A DNA stretch of 64,000 nucleotides from Streptomyces hygroscopicus (GCA_002021875.1 CP018627.1:9114001-9178000), one strand, 5' to 3'. Numbered from the stretch's first letter, positions 7,050-30,300 are shown. The notes: generated from the letters alone by a model not told the origin. Numbers and translations are program-made.

Positions 7050-8282
7050 GTGTCCGGGACCGGGGATGTGGAGGAGTTCGCCGAGCTGTTGCGCGAGCTC
7101 AAGGGCAGGACGAACCGCAGCTACGCGGCGCTGGCGGCGCGTAGCGGGGTCAGCGGCTCGGCGCTGCACCGCTACTGCTCGGGGACGAGCGTGCCCGGCG
7201 ACTACGAGGTGATCGCGCGCTTCGGCAAGGTGTGCGGGGCCGGCAGCGAGGAGCTGCTGGAGCTGCACCGGCGCTGGGTGCTGGCCGACGCCGAGCGCAA
7301 ACGGGACGTCTCCCGCGCCCCGGCCGCCGTATCCGCATCCGCCGCCCGCACGGGGCCCGCCGCGTCTGCCGTCCCGGCCGTCTCACGGGGCGAGACGGGG
7401 GCGGGGCCGGATGCCGAGACGGGAGCGGGGGCGGAGTCGGAGACCGGCGGCGTATTGCCCGAGCCGGGGCCGGAAGCGGGGCCGGAGCCTCTGGTCCCGG
7501 CTTCTGCCCCGGAGTCGGCCCCGGAACCCGGGTCTGACCCGCCGCCGTGGCGCCGTCGGCCACTGATCGCCGTGCTCGCCCTGGCCGTGCTCACCGCCGG
7601 GGTGGCCGTCGTGCTGTTAGTGGGCAAGGCGCTGACGTCCTCGGACCGCTCGGACGGGGCCTCGGACGATCGGCTGCTGCTGTCCTCCCGCTGTCCGGTC
7701 GTGGTGAGCATGGGGCAGTCGGACGGGTGTGTGCATGAGCTCCAGTCGCTGCTCGCCCGCGCGGGCGGCGAGCTCGACATCGACGGGGCCTTCGGACCGG
7801 CCACCCAGATGCGTGTCGTGGTGTTCCAGCTCCGCAGCGGGCTGACGGCGAACGGTTCGGTGGACGAGCGGACGAAGCGGGCGCTCTACGAGAACGAGGG
7901 GAAGCCGCTCGACACCTGGACGCCCGAGCGGGTCACCCGGCGCATCCGCGAGGTCTTCACCGAGGACCCCGAGCGCGCGGTCGGCATCGCGGACTGCGCC
8001 TCGTATCTCGATCCCCTCTACACCCTGCCCAACTCCAACGCCACCCGGAACTGGGGCGTCTTCCAGCTCTACGACGGCACCCTGCGCAAGCTGGGCGGCA
8101 CCCGGGAGCAGGCGCTGGACCCGGACTGGAACATCCGGGCGGCCCATCGGCTGTGGGCGCTCACCCATGACTTCAGCGCCTGGAAAGCCTGCGACCGCGC
8201 CTATCGTGCCGGATCGAAGGGGGACAAGGGCGCCGAGAAGTCCAAAGCGGTTGAGGAGAGCAAGGCGGCCAAGGGGCGCTGA
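7050..8282 (+). CDS. Membrane-anchored HTH protein with peptidoglycan-binding and lysozyme-like domains
   Basis: The 410-residue product combines unusual parts. Residues about 5-70 form an XRE-like helix-turn-helix (SYAALAARSGVSGSALHRYCSG). A long Glu/Pro/Ala-rich linker follows, then one transmembrane helix (LIAVLALAVLTAGVAVVLLV). Outside the membrane there is a peptidoglycan-binding type 1 repeat (LQSLLARAGGELDIDGAFGPAT) and a C-terminal lysozyme-like segment (NWGVFQLYDGTLRKLGG). This suggests a cytoplasmic DNA- or protein-binding head linked to a cell-wall domain. The GTG at 7050 has a GGGAGGGCGGGG stretch upstream; a TTG at 7002 is an alternative. The gene is divergent from the acetyltransferase gene. 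Confidence 0.85.
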   Translation: MSGTGDVEEFAELLRELKGRTNRSYAALAARSGVSGSALHRYCSGTSVPGDYEVIARFGKVCGAGSEELLELHRRWVLADAERKRDVSRAPAAVSASAARTGPAASAVPAVSRGETGAGPDAETGAGAESETGGVLPEPGPEAGPEPLVPASAPESAPEPGSDPPPWRRRPLIAVLALAVLTAGVAVVLLVGKALTSSDRSDGASDDRLLLSSRCPVVVSMGQSDGCVHELQSLLARAGGELDIDGAFGPATQMRVVVFQLRSGLTANGSVDERTKRALYENEGKPLDTWTPERVTRRIREVFTEDPERAVGIADCASYLDPLYTLPNSNATRNWGVFQLYDGTLRKLGGTREQALDPDWNIRAAHRLWALTHDFSAWKACDRAYRAGSKGDKGAEKSKAVEESKAAKGR

Positions 8283-8490
8283 TCGCCGCTCTCAGCGCCG
8301 CCCGGCATCCCATCGGCCATCCCAGCGCCCGCCGTCTTCGCAGGTCGCGGACGGTTTCCGATCCCGCTGTCCCGATTTCCCCAGCCGGTCGCCCGCCCGA
8401 CCCGGAGGGCTGGGATCGTGCTGCCGCCGTCCCGGACGGCCCACGGATCCGCAAATGACGGATCCGCAAATGAAGGAGACGAAGACGACC

Positions 8491-9045
8491 ATGGCTGTGA
8501 CCAGCACCCGGATCAGACTCGGCGCCCTGCTCGGCGGCGCGGTCCTCGCCACCACCGGCGTTCTCACCGCCCAGAGCGCGGTGGCCGCCCCCAGCGCCCC
8601 CGTGGCCTCCGACACCTCCTCCGCCGTCGCGGCGGCCAAGCTCAGCCACTCCGACGCGGCGAACCGGCTGCGCGGCGCCGGGATCTCCTGGACCTCCAGC
8701 GGGGGCTGCTCGGACCGTAACAACTCCACCTGCACCTCGTTCGAGCAGATCAACCTGACCAGTGTGCAGGGTGCCATCACGCTCAAGGGGGCCAGCGGCT
8801 GCGCGCTCACCATCACCGGCGGCACGGAGACCGGGCACGCCTCCGGGACGTACAGCCACTGGAACGGCTACAAGCTGGACTTCAGCCCCACGAGCTGCCT
8901 CAGCAACTACATCACCGGCACCTTCACCAACATCGGCCCGCGCCCCGGTGACGGCGCCCAGCAGTACAAGTCCGGCTCGGGCAACGTCTACGCGCGCGAG
9001 AGCAACCACTGGGACGTGACCTACTACAACTGCGGAGGCTGCTGA
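8491..9045 (+). CDS. Small secreted M15-like zinc protein
   Basis: The 184-residue product has a Sec signal peptide (basic start, LGALLGGAVLATTGVL, AVAA cleavage region). The mature part has the spacing of an M15-type D-Ala-D-Ala peptidase fold: TGHASGTYSHWNGYKLD matches the SxHxxGxxxD zinc motif, and NHWDV near the end could supply the last histidine. Six cysteines suggest two or three disulfides. An AAGGAG ribosome binding site lies about 12 bases before the ATG at 8491. It probably acts on peptidoglycan peptides or another extracellular peptide, but a non-catalytic role is possible because the protein is short for M15. Confidence 0.8.
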   Translation: MAVTSTRIRLGALLGGAVLATTGVLTAQSAVAAPSAPVASDTSSAVAAAKLSHSDAANRLRGAGISWTSSGGCSDRNNSTCTSFEQINLTSVQGAITLKGASGCALTITGGTETGHASGTYSHWNGYKLDFSPTSCLSNYITGTFTNIGPRPGDGAQQYKSGSGNVYARESNHWDVTYYNCGGC

Positions 9046-9068
9046 CCCGCGGCCGCACGCTCCCACCG

Positions 9069-9106
9069 GCCGTCCGGACGGCTGCAACGCGGCGCAACCT
9101 TTGCGC
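9069..9106. terminator. Two adjacent palindromes after the M15-like gene, possible terminator
   Basis: A perfect 14-base palindrome (GCCGTCCGGACGGC, 9069-9082) is followed by GCGCAA-CCT-TTGCGC (9092-9106). They lie 24-60 bases after the stop of the secreted protein gene and before the next gene. No T-run follows, so termination is only likely; an operator is also possible. Confidence 0.4.
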
Positions 9107-9251
9107 ATGGCTGTATCCGGCACAGACAGTGGGCCCGGCGGGCGGAGGGTGGTGCCGAGTCGGCGCGGCATCCCCTCCGCCGACGCCTTTGCCGAAGGTT
9201 CGGCCTGGTCACCGGATGAGCGGTGGTGAACAGGCCCGATACGGTGAGAAG

Positions 9252-10577
9252 GTGCAGCCAGCAGAAGAAACACCGAAGCCGTCCGGCCGGCTCCGCAAGG
9301 CCCGCGCCCTGTACCGCAATGTGTCCAAGCGCCGGATGGCCTGGCTGCTGCTGAAGGACACCGTCGATTCCTGCATGGAGTACCGGGTCACCGGGCTCGC
9401 CGCCGAAGCGGCCTTCTTCACCCTGCTGTCGCTGCCGCCGCTGCTGCTCGGCCTGATCGGGCTGCTCGGCTATTTCGACGCGTGGACCAGCACCGACACG
9501 GTGGCCACCATCCGGCAGAACATCCTCGACGCCTCCGCGACCGTGCTGTCCGACCGGGGCGTCAAGGAGATCGCGCGCCCGCTGCTGGACGATGTCATCA
9601 AGGGCGGCCGCCCCGATGTGATCTCGCTCGGCTTCGCCATCGCCCTGTGGTCCGGCTCCCGCGCGGTGAACGTGTTCGTGGACACCATCACCATCATGTA
9701 CGGGCTGGAGGGGCGGCGCGGGATCGTCAGGACCCGGCTGCTGTCGTTCCTGCTCTATCTGGTGGCGCTCCTGGTCGGGGCGGTGGCGCTGCCGCTGATG
9801 GTGATCGGGCCGGAGGCGGTGTTGGGCCTGCTGCCGTCCAGCGCGGACCCGGTACGGGTCCTGTACTGGCCCGTGGTGATAGTGCTGTCCATCGCCTTCC
9901 TCACCACGCTCTACCACGTGTCCGTCCCGGTGCGCTCGCCGTGGCGGGAGGACATCCCCGGGGCGCTGGTGGCCCTCGCGATGTGGGTGCTGGGCAGCTT
10001 TCTGCTGCGGATCTACCTGGTCCATACGGTCGAGGGCCCGACGATCTACGGCTCGCTGGCCGCACCCGTCGCGGTGCTGCTGTGGATCGGGGTGTCCGCC
10101 TTCGCGGTGCTGGTCGGGGCGGCGGTCAACGCCGCGATCGACCGGGTCTGGCCCTCGGTGGCCACGGCCGCCGGGCGGGCGGAGCGCGCCGCCCGTGCCC
10201 GGGAGGAGGCGGCCCGGCTGCGGGCGAAGGACCAGCGCACGGCGGACGACGGCGCGGCGGAGATCACCCCGCCGTCGGAGTTCCCCGAGCGCTGGGCCCA
10301 GTTCCTGCCGCACGGGGACATACGCTCCCGGCTGCACGCCAAGCGCGAGGCGGCGGAGAAGGCCGCCGGGAAGCCTGCGGGGAAGCCCCCGGGCAAGCCC
10401 TCGGAGTCGTCGGCCGGGAGGCCCGCCGGTCAGCCCCCGGAGCCCCCGGAGTCCCCGGGGAAGGCGCCCGGGGAGCCCCGGACGCCCCGGCAGGGGCCGA
10501 GGCGTCCGGACGTACGGTCCGCGGCGGACGGCTCGGGCGGCGCCACGGACAGCACCGCGCCCAAGGGCACCGGCTGA
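9252..10577 (+). CDS. YihY/BrkB family integral membrane protein
   Basis: The 441-residue product has the YihY/UPF0761 pattern of about six transmembrane helices, starting with LAAEAAFFTLLSLPPLLLGLIGLLG and including LLYLVALLVGAVALPLMVIG, VLYWPVVIVLSIAFLTTLYHV and PVAVLLWIGVSAFAVLVGAAVNA. The family was once called ribonuclease BN in error; its real function is not settled. The C-terminal 130 residues are a cytoplasmic tail rich in Arg, Ala, Pro and Gly with PAGKP-type repeats, probably disordered. I prefer the GTG at 9252 (MQPAEETPKP), preceded by GGTGAGAA; an ATG at 9216 is possible. It ends 76 bases from the convergent polyketide synthase gene. Confidence 0.88.
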   Translation: MQPAEETPKPSGRLRKARALYRNVSKRRMAWLLLKDTVDSCMEYRVTGLAAEAAFFTLLSLPPLLLGLIGLLGYFDAWTSTDTVATIRQNILDASATVLSDRGVKEIARPLLDDVIKGGRPDVISLGFAIALWSGSRAVNVFVDTITIMYGLEGRRGIVRTRLLSFLLYLVALLVGAVALPLMVIGPEAVLGLLPSSADPVRVLYWPVVIVLSIAFLTTLYHVSVPVRSPWREDIPGALVALAMWVLGSFLLRIYLVHTVEGPTIYGSLAAPVAVLLWIGVSAFAVLVGAAVNAAIDRVWPSVATAAGRAERAARAREEAARLRAKDQRTADDGAAEITPPSEFPERWAQFLPHGDIRSRLHAKREAAEKAAGKPAGKPPGKPSESSAGRPAGQPPEPPESPGKAPGEPRTPRQGPRRPDVRSAADGSGGATDSTAPKGTG

Positions 10578-10653
10578 AGCCCAGGTGGCCCCGCGCGTCC
10601 CGGCGGATGTCGAAACGGTCGGGGTCGGTCGGCGAAGCGCGCGGCTCGTCGGG

Positions 10654-22095
<11,442 letters not shown>

Positions 22096-22178
22096 GTCGG
22101 TGCTCCATGCGAAGAGTCGGCGGTGAGAGGTGGGTAGGCGGGACAGACCGGCTGGTGAGCGGGCGGGGCGGAACGGGG

Positions 22179-24317
22179 TCAGGAGATCCCGAATTCCTTC
22201 TCGATGTAGTCGAAGAGCTCGTCGTTGGTGGCCGCTTCGAGGTCCTCGGACGCCACCGGTTCCTCGACGGTGTTCACGGTGTCCACGGAGTCCACGGCGG
22301 ACCGGAGCAGCCGGCGCAGTCGGTCGGCGATCTCGGAACGGGCGGGGGCGTCGCTCGGCAGCGTCCCCAACAGCCGTTCCAAACCGTCGAGTTCGGCCGT
22401 GCCATCGCTCGTGGCCGCTTCGACGGCGCCATCCGGGCCCTCGGTATCGGGCGCGGTGCCGGGGAAGAGCTGTGTGCTCAGATAGTCGACGAGTTCGGCC
22501 ACTGTCGGGAAGTCGAAGATCATGGTGGCGGGCAGCCGGAGCCCCGTGACGCTCCCGAGCCGGTTGCGCAGCTCCACCGCGGTGACCGAGTCCAGACCGA
22601 GCTCCAGGAACGGCCGCCTGGTGCCCACGGCCCCGGCCGAGTCATGGCCGAGGACGGCGGCCACCTGGCCGCGTACGGCATCGAGGAGCCGCCGTTCGCG
22701 CTCCTCGGGCTTGGCGTCGGCGAGCCGGTCGCGCAGGGACGCCACCGTATCGCCGCCCGGGACCCCGGCCCCCGCACCGTCGACCGGGCCGAGCGCCCGC
22801 CGGGCCTCGGGGATCTCATCGAGCAGATGGCTGGGGCGGGCGGCGGTGTAGGCGTGGGCGAAGCGGTCCCAGTCGACATCGGCGATCACCAGGGCCGTCT
22901 CGCCGTCCGCCAGCGCCGCCTCCAGCGCACGGATCGCCGACTCCGGCGGCAGCAGCGGTACGCCATGGCGCAGCCGCAGCTCGGTCACCGCGTCCCGTTC
23001 GGCCATACCGCCCCGCCCCCACGAACCCCAGGCCACGGAGGTGGCCACCAGCCCCCGCGAGCGGCGGTGGCGGGCCAGGGCGTCCACATAGGCGTTGCCG
23101 GGCGCGTAGTTGCCCTGGCCCACCATGCCCACGGTGCCCGCCAGGGAGGAGAACAGCACGAACGCGGACAGCTCCAGGTCCCGGGTCAGCTCATGCAGCC
23201 GCCACGCCGCATCGGCCTTGACCCGCAGCACGCGGCCCACCTGCTCGGGGGTGAGGGCGGAGATGGCGGCGTCGTCCAGGACGGCCGCCGTGTGGAACAC
23301 CGAGGTCAGCGGGTACGCGGCCGGAATCGACGCCACGAGCGCGCGGAGCGCGTCGGCGTCCCCGACGTCGCAGGCCGCCACCGTCGCCTTGGCCCCCGAG
23401 GCGGTCAGCTCCGCCACCAGCTCGGCCGCTCCCGGCGCGGTGTCGCCCCGGCGGCTGACGAGCAGCAGATGCTCGGCGCCACGGGCCGCGAGCCGACGGG
23501 CCACCTGGCTGCCGAGGGCTCCGGTGCCACCGGTGATCAGGACCGTGCCAGGGCCGGGGGCCCAGCCGTCGTCGAGCACATCGCCGAGGCGTGGCGCCCT
23601 GACGATACGGCGTCCGAGGATCCCGGCGGCGCGGACCGCCACCTGGTCCTCGTGGGCACCGGCGGCCAGTACGGCGCACAGCCGGGCCGTCGTCCGTTCG
23701 TCCAGCTCCTGGGGCAGATCCACCAACCCGCCCCAGCGAGTGGCGAGTTCCTGCGCCGCCACCCGGCCCAGACCCCACACCAGCGCCTGCGCCGGGCCGG
23801 TCAGCGGATCGTGGCCGCCGACGGACACCGCGCCCTGGGTGACACACCACAGCGGCGCGAACAGACCCGCCGCCTCCAGGCCCTGGATCAGCCGCAGGGT
23901 GCGGTGCAGCCCGGCGGCCTCGTCACGGGCGAGCAGCGAGAGCACACCGACGACGGGCGCCGTGGTGTGCGGGGCGAGCGCGGCGAGGGTGTCGGCCCAG
24001 CGGCGCGGATCGTCGGGCGCCACGACCACCGTCTCCACCATGGCCCCGTGCCGGTTCAGGGCCGTGGCGACCGCCTCATGCAGCGCCCCGCCCTTCTGCT
24101 CGGGCGCGAGGACCACGAGCCACGTGCCGGACAGCGCGGGCGCGATGGTGTCGGGCAGCGGCCTCCAGTCCTCGCGATACCGCCACGCATCCATCGTGGA
24201 CGCCGCGCTCTGCCGTCGATGCCACGCCGACAGCGCGGGCAGCAGGGTCGTCAACTCCGCCTGTGAATCGTCCAACCGCAGGGTCCGCGCCAGCCCCTCC
24301 AGGTCCTCGCGCTCCAC
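22179..24317 (-). CDS. C-terminal part of the upstream polyketide synthase: KR, ACP and docking domain of module 2
   Basis: This reading frame continues module 2 after a frameshift near 24550. The first recognisable start is the GTG at 24317, but homology runs upstream in this frame to the frameshift (the AT-end motif QRHHYWLDTAAP). It encodes a KR with NADPH motif [10 protein letters not shown], catalytic NYAPGNAY and the LDD motif of B-type reductases. The proline two residues after the tyrosine suggests B2 stereochemistry. An ACP ([12 protein letters not shown]) and an acidic C-terminal docking segment ending YIEKEFGIS follow. If the frameshift is a sequencing error, this is simply the end of the protein that starts at 33294. 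Confidence 0.85.
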   Translation of the reverse strand: MEREDLEGLARTLRLDDSQAELTTLLPALSAWHRRQSAASTMDAWRYREDWRPLPDTIAPALSGTWLVVLAPEQKGGALHEAVATALNRHGAMVETVVVAPDDPRRWADTLAALAPHTTAPVVGVLSLLARDEAAGLHRTLRLIQGLEAAGLFAPLWCVTQGAVSVGGHDPLTGPAQALVWGLGRVAAQELATRWGGLVDLPQELDERTTARLCAVLAAGAHEDQVAVRAAGILGRRIVRAPRLGDVLDDGWAPGPGTVLITGGTGALGSQVARRLAARGAEHLLLVSRRGDTAPGAAELVAELTASGAKATVAACDVGDADALRALVASIPAAYPLTSVFHTAAVLDDAAISALTPEQVGRVLRVKADAAWRLHELTRDLELSAFVLFSSLAGTVGMVGQGNYAPGNAYVDALARHRRSRGLVATSVAWGSWGRGGMAERDAVTELRLRHGVPLLPPESAIRALEAALADGETALVIADVDWDRFAHAYTAARPSHLLDEIPEARRALGPVDGAGAGVPGGDTVASLRDRLADAKPEERERRLLDAVRGQVAAVLGHDSAGAVGTRRPFLELGLDSVTAVELRNRLGSVTGLRLPATMIFDFPTVAELVDYLSTQLFPGTAPDTEGPDGAVEAATSDGTAELDGLERLLGTLPSDAPARSEIADRLRRLLRSAVDSVDTVNTVEEPVASEDLEAATNDELFDYIEKEFGIS

Positions 24318-27300
24318 GACCTCCCAGAAACCCGCGTGCGCATCCGGGCCCGCCGTATCGCGGTGCCGGTGCGGGGCCGCGGTGTCCAGCCAGTAGTGGT
24401 GGCGTTGGAAGGGGTAGGTGGGGAGGTCGGTGGGGGTGGTGGTGTGGGGGGTGAGGAGGGTTGGCCAGTTGGGGGTGAGGCCGTGGGTCCAGAGGGTGGC
24501 GAGGGTGGTGAGGAGTTGCTGGATGCCACCGTGGTTGCGGCGGAGGGTGGGGGGTGCCGGTGGCGTGGGTGCCGGTTTCCTGGATGGCGGTGGTGAGGAC
24601 GGGGTGGGGGCTGGTTTCGAGGAAGAGGGTGTGTCCGTCGGTGACGAGGGTGTGGACGGTGTCGTGGAAGCGGACGGGTTGGCGGAGGTTGCGGTACCAG
24701 TACTCGGCGTCGAGGGTTGCGCCGTCGATGGGCGCGGCGGTGACGGTGGAGTACATGGGGATGTCGCCCGTGCGCGGGGTGATGGGTGCGGCGAGCTGGA
24801 GGAGTTGGTCGCGGATGCGTTCGACGTGAGGGGTGTGGGAGGCGTAGTCGACGGCGATCGCTCGGGCCCGGATCCCGATGGCTTCCGCTTGTGCCATGAC
24901 GTCGGTGAGTGCGGTGGGGGTTCCGGCGATGACGGTGGCGGTGGGTCCGTTGACGGTGGCGATCCATACGTCGTCGTGGCCGGTCAGTAGCTCGTGTGCC
25001 TGGTCGGCGGGGGTGGTGAGGGAGACCATGCCGCCGTGTCCGGCGAGTTCCTCCGCGATGAGGCGGCTGCGGAGGGCGATGAGTCGTGCGCCGTCTTCGA
25101 GGGTGAGGGCACCGGCTACGCATGCGGCGGCGATCTCGCCCTGTGAGTGGCCGATGACGGCGGAGGGCTCGATGCCGAGCGAGCGCCACACCTGCGCCAA
25201 GGACACCATGACGGCCCAGAGGGCGGGCTGGACCACGTCCACCCGTTCCAGCGCGGTGTCATCCCCGGTCTCCCGCAGCACATCGAGCAGATCCCAGTCG
25301 ATGTGCGGAGCCAGGGCCTGGGCGCATTGGTCGATGGACTCGGCGAACGCCACCGAGGAATCCAGCAATTCGGCGGCCATGCCGACCCACTGCGATCCCT
25401 GTCCCGGAAAGACGAAGACCGCGCCGGACGGCGGTTCTCCCGAGACGATTCCGCTGACCACATGGGGGGCGGGTTCGCCGGTGGCGATGGCGTCCAGTCC
25501 GGCCAGGAAGGTGTCCCGGTCGGTGGCCACGATCACCGCCCGGTGTTCGAGCGGGGCGCGGTGTTGGGCGAGGGTCCAGCCGATGTCGGCGGGATGCCGG
25601 TCGCTGGTGGCGGCGAAGGCGCGCAATTGCGCTGCTTGTGCGCGTAGCGCGGGCTCGGAGCGTGCGGAGATGACCCACGGCAGCGCGCCCTCGGTGGGTG
25701 CGGATTCGGTCGTGGTCTCTGCGTGTGGTGCCGCTTCGAGGATGACGTGCGCGTTGGTGCCGCTGACTCCGAACGAGGACACCGCCGCGCGGCGTGCCCG
25801 TTCGGCCTCGGGCCAGCGCGTGTTCGCGGTCACCAGCGTCACCGCGCCGGAGGCCCAGTCCACCTGCGGGGTCGGCTCGTCCACATGCAGGGTGCGTGGA
25901 ACGACACCGTGGCGCAGGGCCAGCACCATCTTGATGATGCCCGCGACACCGGCCGCCGCGCCGGTGTGGCCGACATGGGCCTTCATCGAGCCCAGCAGCG
26001 CGGGCCGGTCGGCGGATCGGGCCTGGCCGTAGGTGGCGAGCAGGGCCTGGGCCTCGATGGGGTCGCCCAGGGCCGTGCCCGTTCCGTGTGCCTCGATCAC
26101 ATCCACGTCGGAGGGCGTCAGGCGTGCGTTCGCCAAAGCCTGCCGGATAACCGCCTGTTGGGCGGGACCGTTGGGCGCGGTGAGGCCGTTGGAGGCACCG
26201 TCCTGGTTGACCGCCGAGCCACGGACGACGGCCAGCACCTGGTGGCCGTTGCGGCGGGCCTCCGACAGCCGTTCGACCAGCAGTACGCCTGCGCCCTCCG
26301 CCCACGCGGTGCCGTCCGCCGCCGCCGCGAAGGGCTTGCAGCGGCCGTCGGGGGCGAGCCCGCGCTGATGGCTGAACTCGGAGAACACACCCGGTGTGGA
26401 GATCACCGAGACGCCGCCCACGAGCGCCATCCCGCAGTCGCCGTTGCGCAGCGCCTGTACGGCCAGATGCAGCGCCACCAGCGAGGACGAACACGCCGTG
26501 TCCACCGTGACGGCCGGGCCGGTCAGCCCGAGGCTGTAGGCGACCCGGCCGGATGCCACGCTTCCCGCGGCCCCGGTGAAGAGATAGCCCTCGGCGCCCT
26601 TGGTGTCGGCGCCCTCACCGCCATAGCCGTGCGGTACGAGGCCGATGAACACCCCGGTGCGACTGCCGCGCAGCGACAGCGGGTCGATGCCCGCGTGTTC
26701 CAGGGCTTCCCAGGAGGTCTCCAGCAGCAGCCGCTGCTGGGGGTCCATCGCCGTCGCCTCGCGCGGTGAGATGCCGAAGAAGTCGGCGTCGAAGTCGGCG
26801 GCGTCCGGGAGGAATCCGCCCTGGTGGACATAGCTGCTGCCGGGGCGTTCGGGATCGGGGTGGTACAGCGCGTCGAGATCCCAGCCGCGATCCGCCGGGA
26901 AGGGGGAGAGCGTGTCCTGGTCGGACATCAGCAGCCGCCACAGGTCCTCGGGCGACCGTACGCCCGCGGGGAAACGACAGCTCGTCGCCACGATCGCGAT
27001 CGCCTCGTCCATGGCGGCGGCACCCGGCACAACGGCACCCGGCACAACGGCACCCGGCACAACGGCACCCGGCACAACGGCGCCCGGCACAACGGCACCC
27101 GTCGCGTACGGGTCCGCTCCGGCGGTGTCCCGGCCGGTGATCCGGTCCAGCAGATGTTCGGCCAGCGCCAGGGGCGTCGGATGGTCGAAGACGACGGATG
27201 GCGCGAGCGCCGTACCCGTCGCCGTGGCCAGCCGGTTCCGTAGCTCCACGGCGGTCAGCGAGTCGAAGCCGAGGTCCCGGAAGACCTTCCGCGTCTCCAC

Positions 27301-30300
27301 TTCGCCCACCGACGACAGACCCAGCACGGCGGCGGCGTGGCGGCACACCTCGTCGAGCGCCACCCGCAACCGCGGCGCGCCCTCGGCCGCGTCGGTCACC
27401 CGGCGTGCGAAGCCGTCGAGCGCCTCGGGTCCTTCGGCCGCCTCGGGCCCCTCGGTCGCCGCGGCGGACGGCAGGTCGACCCGCACGGCGGCGGCGGGGC
27501 CGATGGGCGTGAGCCAGTAGCGCTCGCGCTGGAAGGCGTAGGTGGGCAGATCGACGGGTGCGGTGGCGCCGGATGCGAACACCGCCGTCCAGTCGGGGTC
27601 CACACCATGGGCCCACAGGGTGGCGAGCGCGCCGAGGAGTTGCCGGACGCCACCGTGGTCACGGCGCAGGGTGCCGGTGGCGAGGACGGGCCGGTCGGCG
27701 GCGTGGCCGGTCTCCTCGACGGCGGTGGTCAGGACCGGATGCGCGCTGGACTCCAGGAAGCGGGTGTGGCCGTCTCCCAGCAGGGCTTGGAGGGTGTGGT
27801 GGAGACGGACGGGTTGGCGGAGGTTGCGGTACCAGTACTCGGCGTCGAGGGTTGCGCCGTTGACGGGGGTGGCGGTGACGGTGGAGTACATGGGGATGTC
27901 GCCGGTGCGGGGGGTGATGGGTGCGGCGAGCTGGAGGAGCTGTTCCCGGATGCGTTCGACGTGGGGCGTGTGGGAGGCGTAGTCGACGGCGATCGCTCGG
28001 GCCCGGATCGCGGTGGCCTCGGCTTGTGCCATGACGTCGGCGAGCCCGGTGGGGCTTCCGGCGACGACGGTGGAGGTGGGTCCGTTGACGGCGGCGATCC
28101 ATACGTCATCGCGGCCGGTCAGCAGCTCATGCGCCTGGTCGGCGGAGGTGGCGAGGGAGACCATGCCGCCGAGCCCGGCCAGTTCCCGCGCGATGAGGCG
28201 GCTGCGCAACGCCACGAGCCGTGCGCCGTCCTCCAGGGAGAGCACACCGGCCACGCACGCGGCCGCGATCTCGCCCTGAGAGTGGCCTACAACGGCGGAG
28301 GGCTCGACGCCGAGCGAACGCCACACCTGGGCGAGGGACACCATCACGGCCCAGAGGGCGGGCTGGACCATATCCACCCGTTCCAGCGCCGCGTCATCCC
28401 CGGTCTCCCGCAGCACATCGAGCAGATCCCAGCCGATATGCGGGGCCAGGGCCTGAGCACAGCGGTCGATGGATTCGGCGAACACCGTTGAGACAGCCAG
28501 CAGTTCGGCGGCCATACCGACCCATTGCGACCCCTGCCCCGGAAAGACGAACACCGGACCAGCAGCGCCCTCCGACGCACCCTCGACCGCGCCGCCGATC
28601 ACCTGACCCGCGGGCTCACCGGAGGCGATCGCGTCCAGCCCGGCCAGGAAGTCGTCCCGGTCCCCGGCCACCACCACCGCACGGTGTTCCAGGGCGGCCC
28701 GCTGTGTCGCCAGCGCCCACCCGACGTCCGACGGCGAGGCGTCGGAGTCGGCGGCGAACGCCCGTAGCCGGGCCGCCTGCGCCCGCAACGCGGCGGGCGT
28801 CCGGCCCGACACCACCCATGGCAGCACCCCCTCCGTCCACACGGCCACGGCCGAAGTGGCGGGACGGGCAGCGGGGGAGGGGACGGCGGCCGGTGGAGGC
28901 TCTTCCAGGACCATATGGGCGTTGGTCCCGCTGATGCCGAACGACGAGACCCCGGCCCGCCGTGCCCGTCCGGCCTCCGGCCACGGACGCCCCTCGGTCA
29001 CCAGCTCCACACCGCCGGAGGCCCAGTCGACATGCGGGGTCGGCTCGTCCACATGCAGCGTGGCGGGGACGACCCCGTGCCGCATCGCCATGACCGACTT
29101 GATGACGCCCGCGACTCCGGCCGCCGCCTGCGTATGGCCGATGTTGGACTTCACCGAGCCCAGCAGTACGGGCCGATCGGCGGGCCGGTTCCGGCCGTAC
29201 GTGGCGAGCAGCGCCTGTGCCTCGATCGGATCGCCGAGTGCCGTGCCCGTGCCGTGCGCCTCGATCAGATCCACATCGGACGGCGTGAGATGCGCGTCGG
29301 CCAGCGCCTGCCGGACCACCTGCTCCTGCGAGAGGCCGTTGGGCGCGGTGAGGCCGTTGGAGGCGCCGTCCTGGTTGACCGCCGTGCCACGGATCACCCC
29401 GAGCACCCGATGGCCGTTGCGGCGGGCGTCGGACAGCCGCTCCACCAGCAGCATGCCGACGCCCTCCGCCATTCCGGTGCCATCGGCCCCGGCCGCGAAC
29501 GCCTTGCACCGGCCGTCGCGGGACAGCCCGCCCTGGCGGCTGAACTCGGTGAAGATTCCCGGGGTGTTGAGGACCGTCACCCCGCCGGCCAGGGCCAGTG
29601 AGGATTCGCCCCGCCGCAGCGATTGCACCGCGAGATGCAGGGCCACCAGCGAGGACGAGCAGGCGGTGTCCAGGGTGATGGCGGGCCCGGTGAGCCCGAG
29701 CAGATAGGCGATCCGGCCGGAGGCGACACTGGCGGTCTTGCCGGTGAGGAGATAGCCGTCCACCGCCTCCGGCGCCTCGTGCAGCCGTGGCCCGTACTCC
29801 TGGTCCATGGTGCCGACGAACACACCGGTACGGCTGGCGCGCAGCGCGCCCGGGGCGATGCCCGCGCGTTCCAGCAGCTCCCAGGAGGTCTCCAGCAGCA
29901 GCCGTTGCTGAGGGTCCATCGCCAGGGCTTCGCGCGGGGAGATGCCGAAGAAGCGGGCGTCGAAGTCCGTGGCCCCGTCGATGAATCCACCGCTGCGGGC
30001 GAAGCTGCTGCCGGCGCCCTCGGCGGCGTGCAGCCGTTCGAGGTCCCAGCCCCGGTCGTCCGGGAACGGCGAGATGGCGTCCCGTCCGTCCGCCACCAGC
30101 CGCCACAGGTCCTCCGGGGATCGCACACCGCCGGGGAGGCGGCAGCTCATCGCGATGATGGCGATCGGCTCGTCCCTGCCGGTGGCCGCGGCGGGTGCGG
30201 GGGGTGCCCCGGAGGGCGCGGGCCCGGTGGCGGACGTGGACGTGGTGGCGGCGAGGTGTTCCGCGAGCCTGGCCGGGGTCGGGTGGCTGAAGAGCGCGGC

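Noticed and set aside
27021..27095. Regular repeats that could suggest a CRISPR array
   Set aside because: The 15-base units have no spacers and are in frame within a PKS linker; no cas genes are near.
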